From assembly GCA_910589415.1 (NCBI GenBank), contig OU342637.1, forward strand, positions 28,674,162 to 28,738,161: a stretch of 64,000 nucleotides of DNA. Direction: 5' to 3'. Shown piece by piece: positions 62,251 to 64,000 of this stretch. The translations under genes and the position numbers were made by a program. The notes under the pieces were generated by a model. That model saw only the letters and a list, made by a program, of their open reading frames with translations. It had not been told where the DNA came from and searched no databases. Position 1 is the stretch's first letter, and each line of letters starts with the position of its first letter. The DNA is from Malachius bipustulatus. Lineage: Eukaryota; Arthropoda; Insecta; Coleoptera; Melyridae.

Positions 62251-63492
62251 GTCATCAATTTTGCTGGAGCCGTTCCAAAATTATGAATATTCATCTATAA
62301 ACGCCATATCGCCAATTAAAGTCAACACAGCCTTGTTGCGTAATAATAGATAATGATATATCATACTCGTACATAATTAGGCTAATAATTTATTCAGCAG
62401 AATCGCCAGTGATTTAATACCAGACATGGAGCTTATAATAGATCATCACGCAATAAATAATTGATTTGTGAAACTATTGATTTCTGCAGAAGTTCTTTTG
62501 GAGCTTTCCTACAATCGAACAAAATTCGGTTTCGTCAGTTTCCCCAAAAAAAGTATCCCTTCTACTTCTTATAAAACAATTTATTCAGAAAGCTTTAATC
62601 AATATTAAGAACTGGTAAATTAGAAAGTATTCTCTGATGCTTGCAGTTTTATAGCTTTCAATAAAGTGACTTTGATCGTAGGTGCGAGTCATAGAAAATT
62701 TTCAATTTTGTTGCCCTAGCAAAAACAACAATAAAGTTTGAAAACTTACCATAAATCATGCAAAGTTTTAACAGGTAGGTACCTACTAAAAAATTGTACT
62801 TAATACAAGATTGACGACAGCGCCATTTCCATTGACTAATTATACCGTAAAGTTTTGTCAATATGGAATAACTTTTATACTTACTGAGTTACGATGAACT
62901 AGCAAAAGAATTTATTTTCTCCAAGGCAAAGCCTTAAAGTTTCTAATTTCATTAAACAATCGTTACCTTAATTAAGAAATCTTCTTGGAATATCCATTAA
63001 TATTAAACAGTTCGTCTAGATAAGAGCATATGAATGGCGAATTAGGGACTAATTTATAAACATTATGTACTTGTTATAAGCAATTCTGGTCTAACCGGAG
63101 TTCTAGTTTTATGAGTTTTCCGAGAACATGTAAATGAAATAATTAAAGTTGGAGTGGTTTGATAGGTAAATGCAAATAACACGTAAATTGAAGTTAGAAT
63201 GGTTCCCGGGAATTTCTTCCCGCTTTTATTAGAATATTATTTGATGAAAAAAGTTAATTCCCTTGGCATTACTGGGTGTAGCTTTAAATTTATCAACCCT
63301 AAAGTTACTGTTTCATTATGTCTTGAAAAAAGCTGGATAAATCTAGTTAAACAGCAGCACCTTCATGGGAATCTTGGTAAAATTAGAAAAAAGTGTCCCA
63401 GTTTTGTGAATACCACTTTTTGATGGAAAAAAATCCATTGATCACTAAGCGTAGATATTCAACAAAAAATATTTGCCAATTTCGTTTTGCTA
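62251..63492. other. No gene recognised
   Basis: AT-rich intergenic DNA. Short frames (for example 63199-63423) have no recognisable motif. Confidence 0.4.
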
Positions 63493-63798
63493 TGCAGGGT
63501 GTTTGGTAACTTAAATTAAAGCTAATGGTATAAAATCGTATTGTAAGCTCAAGAAAGCTTAAGACAAAGAATACATTTTTTCAAGATCAGGCCTCGTCAA
63601 GAAAATATTTCCAAAATTGTTGTTCAGATACTGAATAAAACATAATTATTTTTATTGCGGCCTTAGTTTTACATTTTGAGAGATATTTCCTAAACAAACC
63701 CTGAAAATGAAAAAAGTTCTTCTCTTACGCATAAAATACGATTTTATTCAAACATGACGTTTCATTCTTGCTGTCCAATTACGGAACATCCTATAATA
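63493..63798. repeat. Dispersed repeat, second copy of the 56845-57440 family
   Basis: Left end gcagggtgtttggtaactt; right end ccaattacggaacatcctat, an imperfect inverted pair. Internal tcaagatcaggcctcgtca and gagatatttcctaaac blocks match the copy in HAP4 intron 2. Confidence 0.65.
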
Positions 63799-64000
63799 AT
63801 ATTGTGCCAAGATTATGCAAGGACTTAAAAAATGAAATCAGGAAGTGTTTAAGAAATTGTACTTGTTTTTTAAGTCATCTCACTCTCACAATCCCTTGAA
63901 ACTACTTAATTTTTTGTGTAGGAATCATAAATTGCATGCATATTTATAAGCAATTAATGCGCATCTAACTCTCACATATTTTCTATACATAATAAACATC

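Overview
The window is AT-rich, intron-bearing animal DNA, almost certainly from an insect. The evidence is GT-AG (and some GC-AG) introns, short introns of 59 to 80 bp, and a dense mix of mariner, Tc1-like, hAT, DIRS, Penelope and non-LTR relics plus many foldback elements and MITEs. The sequence does not settle the order; Hemiptera or Coleoptera would both fit.

The only cellular genes I can support are four tandem paralogues of histidine acid phosphatase (the prostatic/lysosomal and insect venom acid phosphatase family), all on the minus strand. They are HAP1 (15051-27172, 373 aa), HAP2 (29999-34561, 371 aa), HAP3 (40408-45782, 388 aa) and HAP4 (48161-57979, 384 aa). I rebuilt each by hand from splice signals, and each gives a complete reading frame. 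HAP1 and HAP2 share identical exon phases and nearly identical exon lengths. HAP3 and HAP4 share an extra intron, and HAP4 has lost one. All have a hydrophobic N-terminus, so they are likely secreted (HAP3 may be membrane-anchored). Only HAP3 keeps every canonical catalytic residue; HAP2 lacks the second arginine of the RHGxRxP motif, and HAP1, HAP2 and HAP4 carry His-Glu in place of His-Asp.

Layout: 0-6.3 kb holds foldback repeats and two non-LTR reverse transcriptase relics. 6.29-11.70 kb is one decayed DIRS-like tyrosine-recombinase retrotransposon with inverted terminal repeats and an internal complementary region. 11.7-15 kb holds MITE and foldback DNA. 15-27.2 kb is HAP1, whose 8.4 kb first intron contains a 3.8 kb noncoding repeat block and a 1.1 kb foldback. 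28.4-29.5 kb is a degenerate minisatellite. 30-34.6 kb is HAP2 with a mariner relic in intron 3. 36-39.9 kb holds two foldbacks and a 198-bp triplicate repeat. 40.4-45.8 kb is HAP3. 48.2-58 kb is HAP4, whose 7.2 kb second intron contains a Penelope fragment with a hammerhead-ribozyme-like motif, a non-LTR relic, and a Tc1-like element nested in an hAT relic. 58-64 kb is transposon debris and MITEs.

The four phosphatases look like a local gene expansion, perhaps for secreted (salivary, venom or gut) phosphatases, but nothing in the sequence shows where they are expressed. I saw no wholly new system. The strongest points for a second look are the DIRS circle-junction architecture, the ribozyme-like motif, the catalytic-site erosion in the phosphatase array, and a shared terminal motif linking many unrelated foldbacks.
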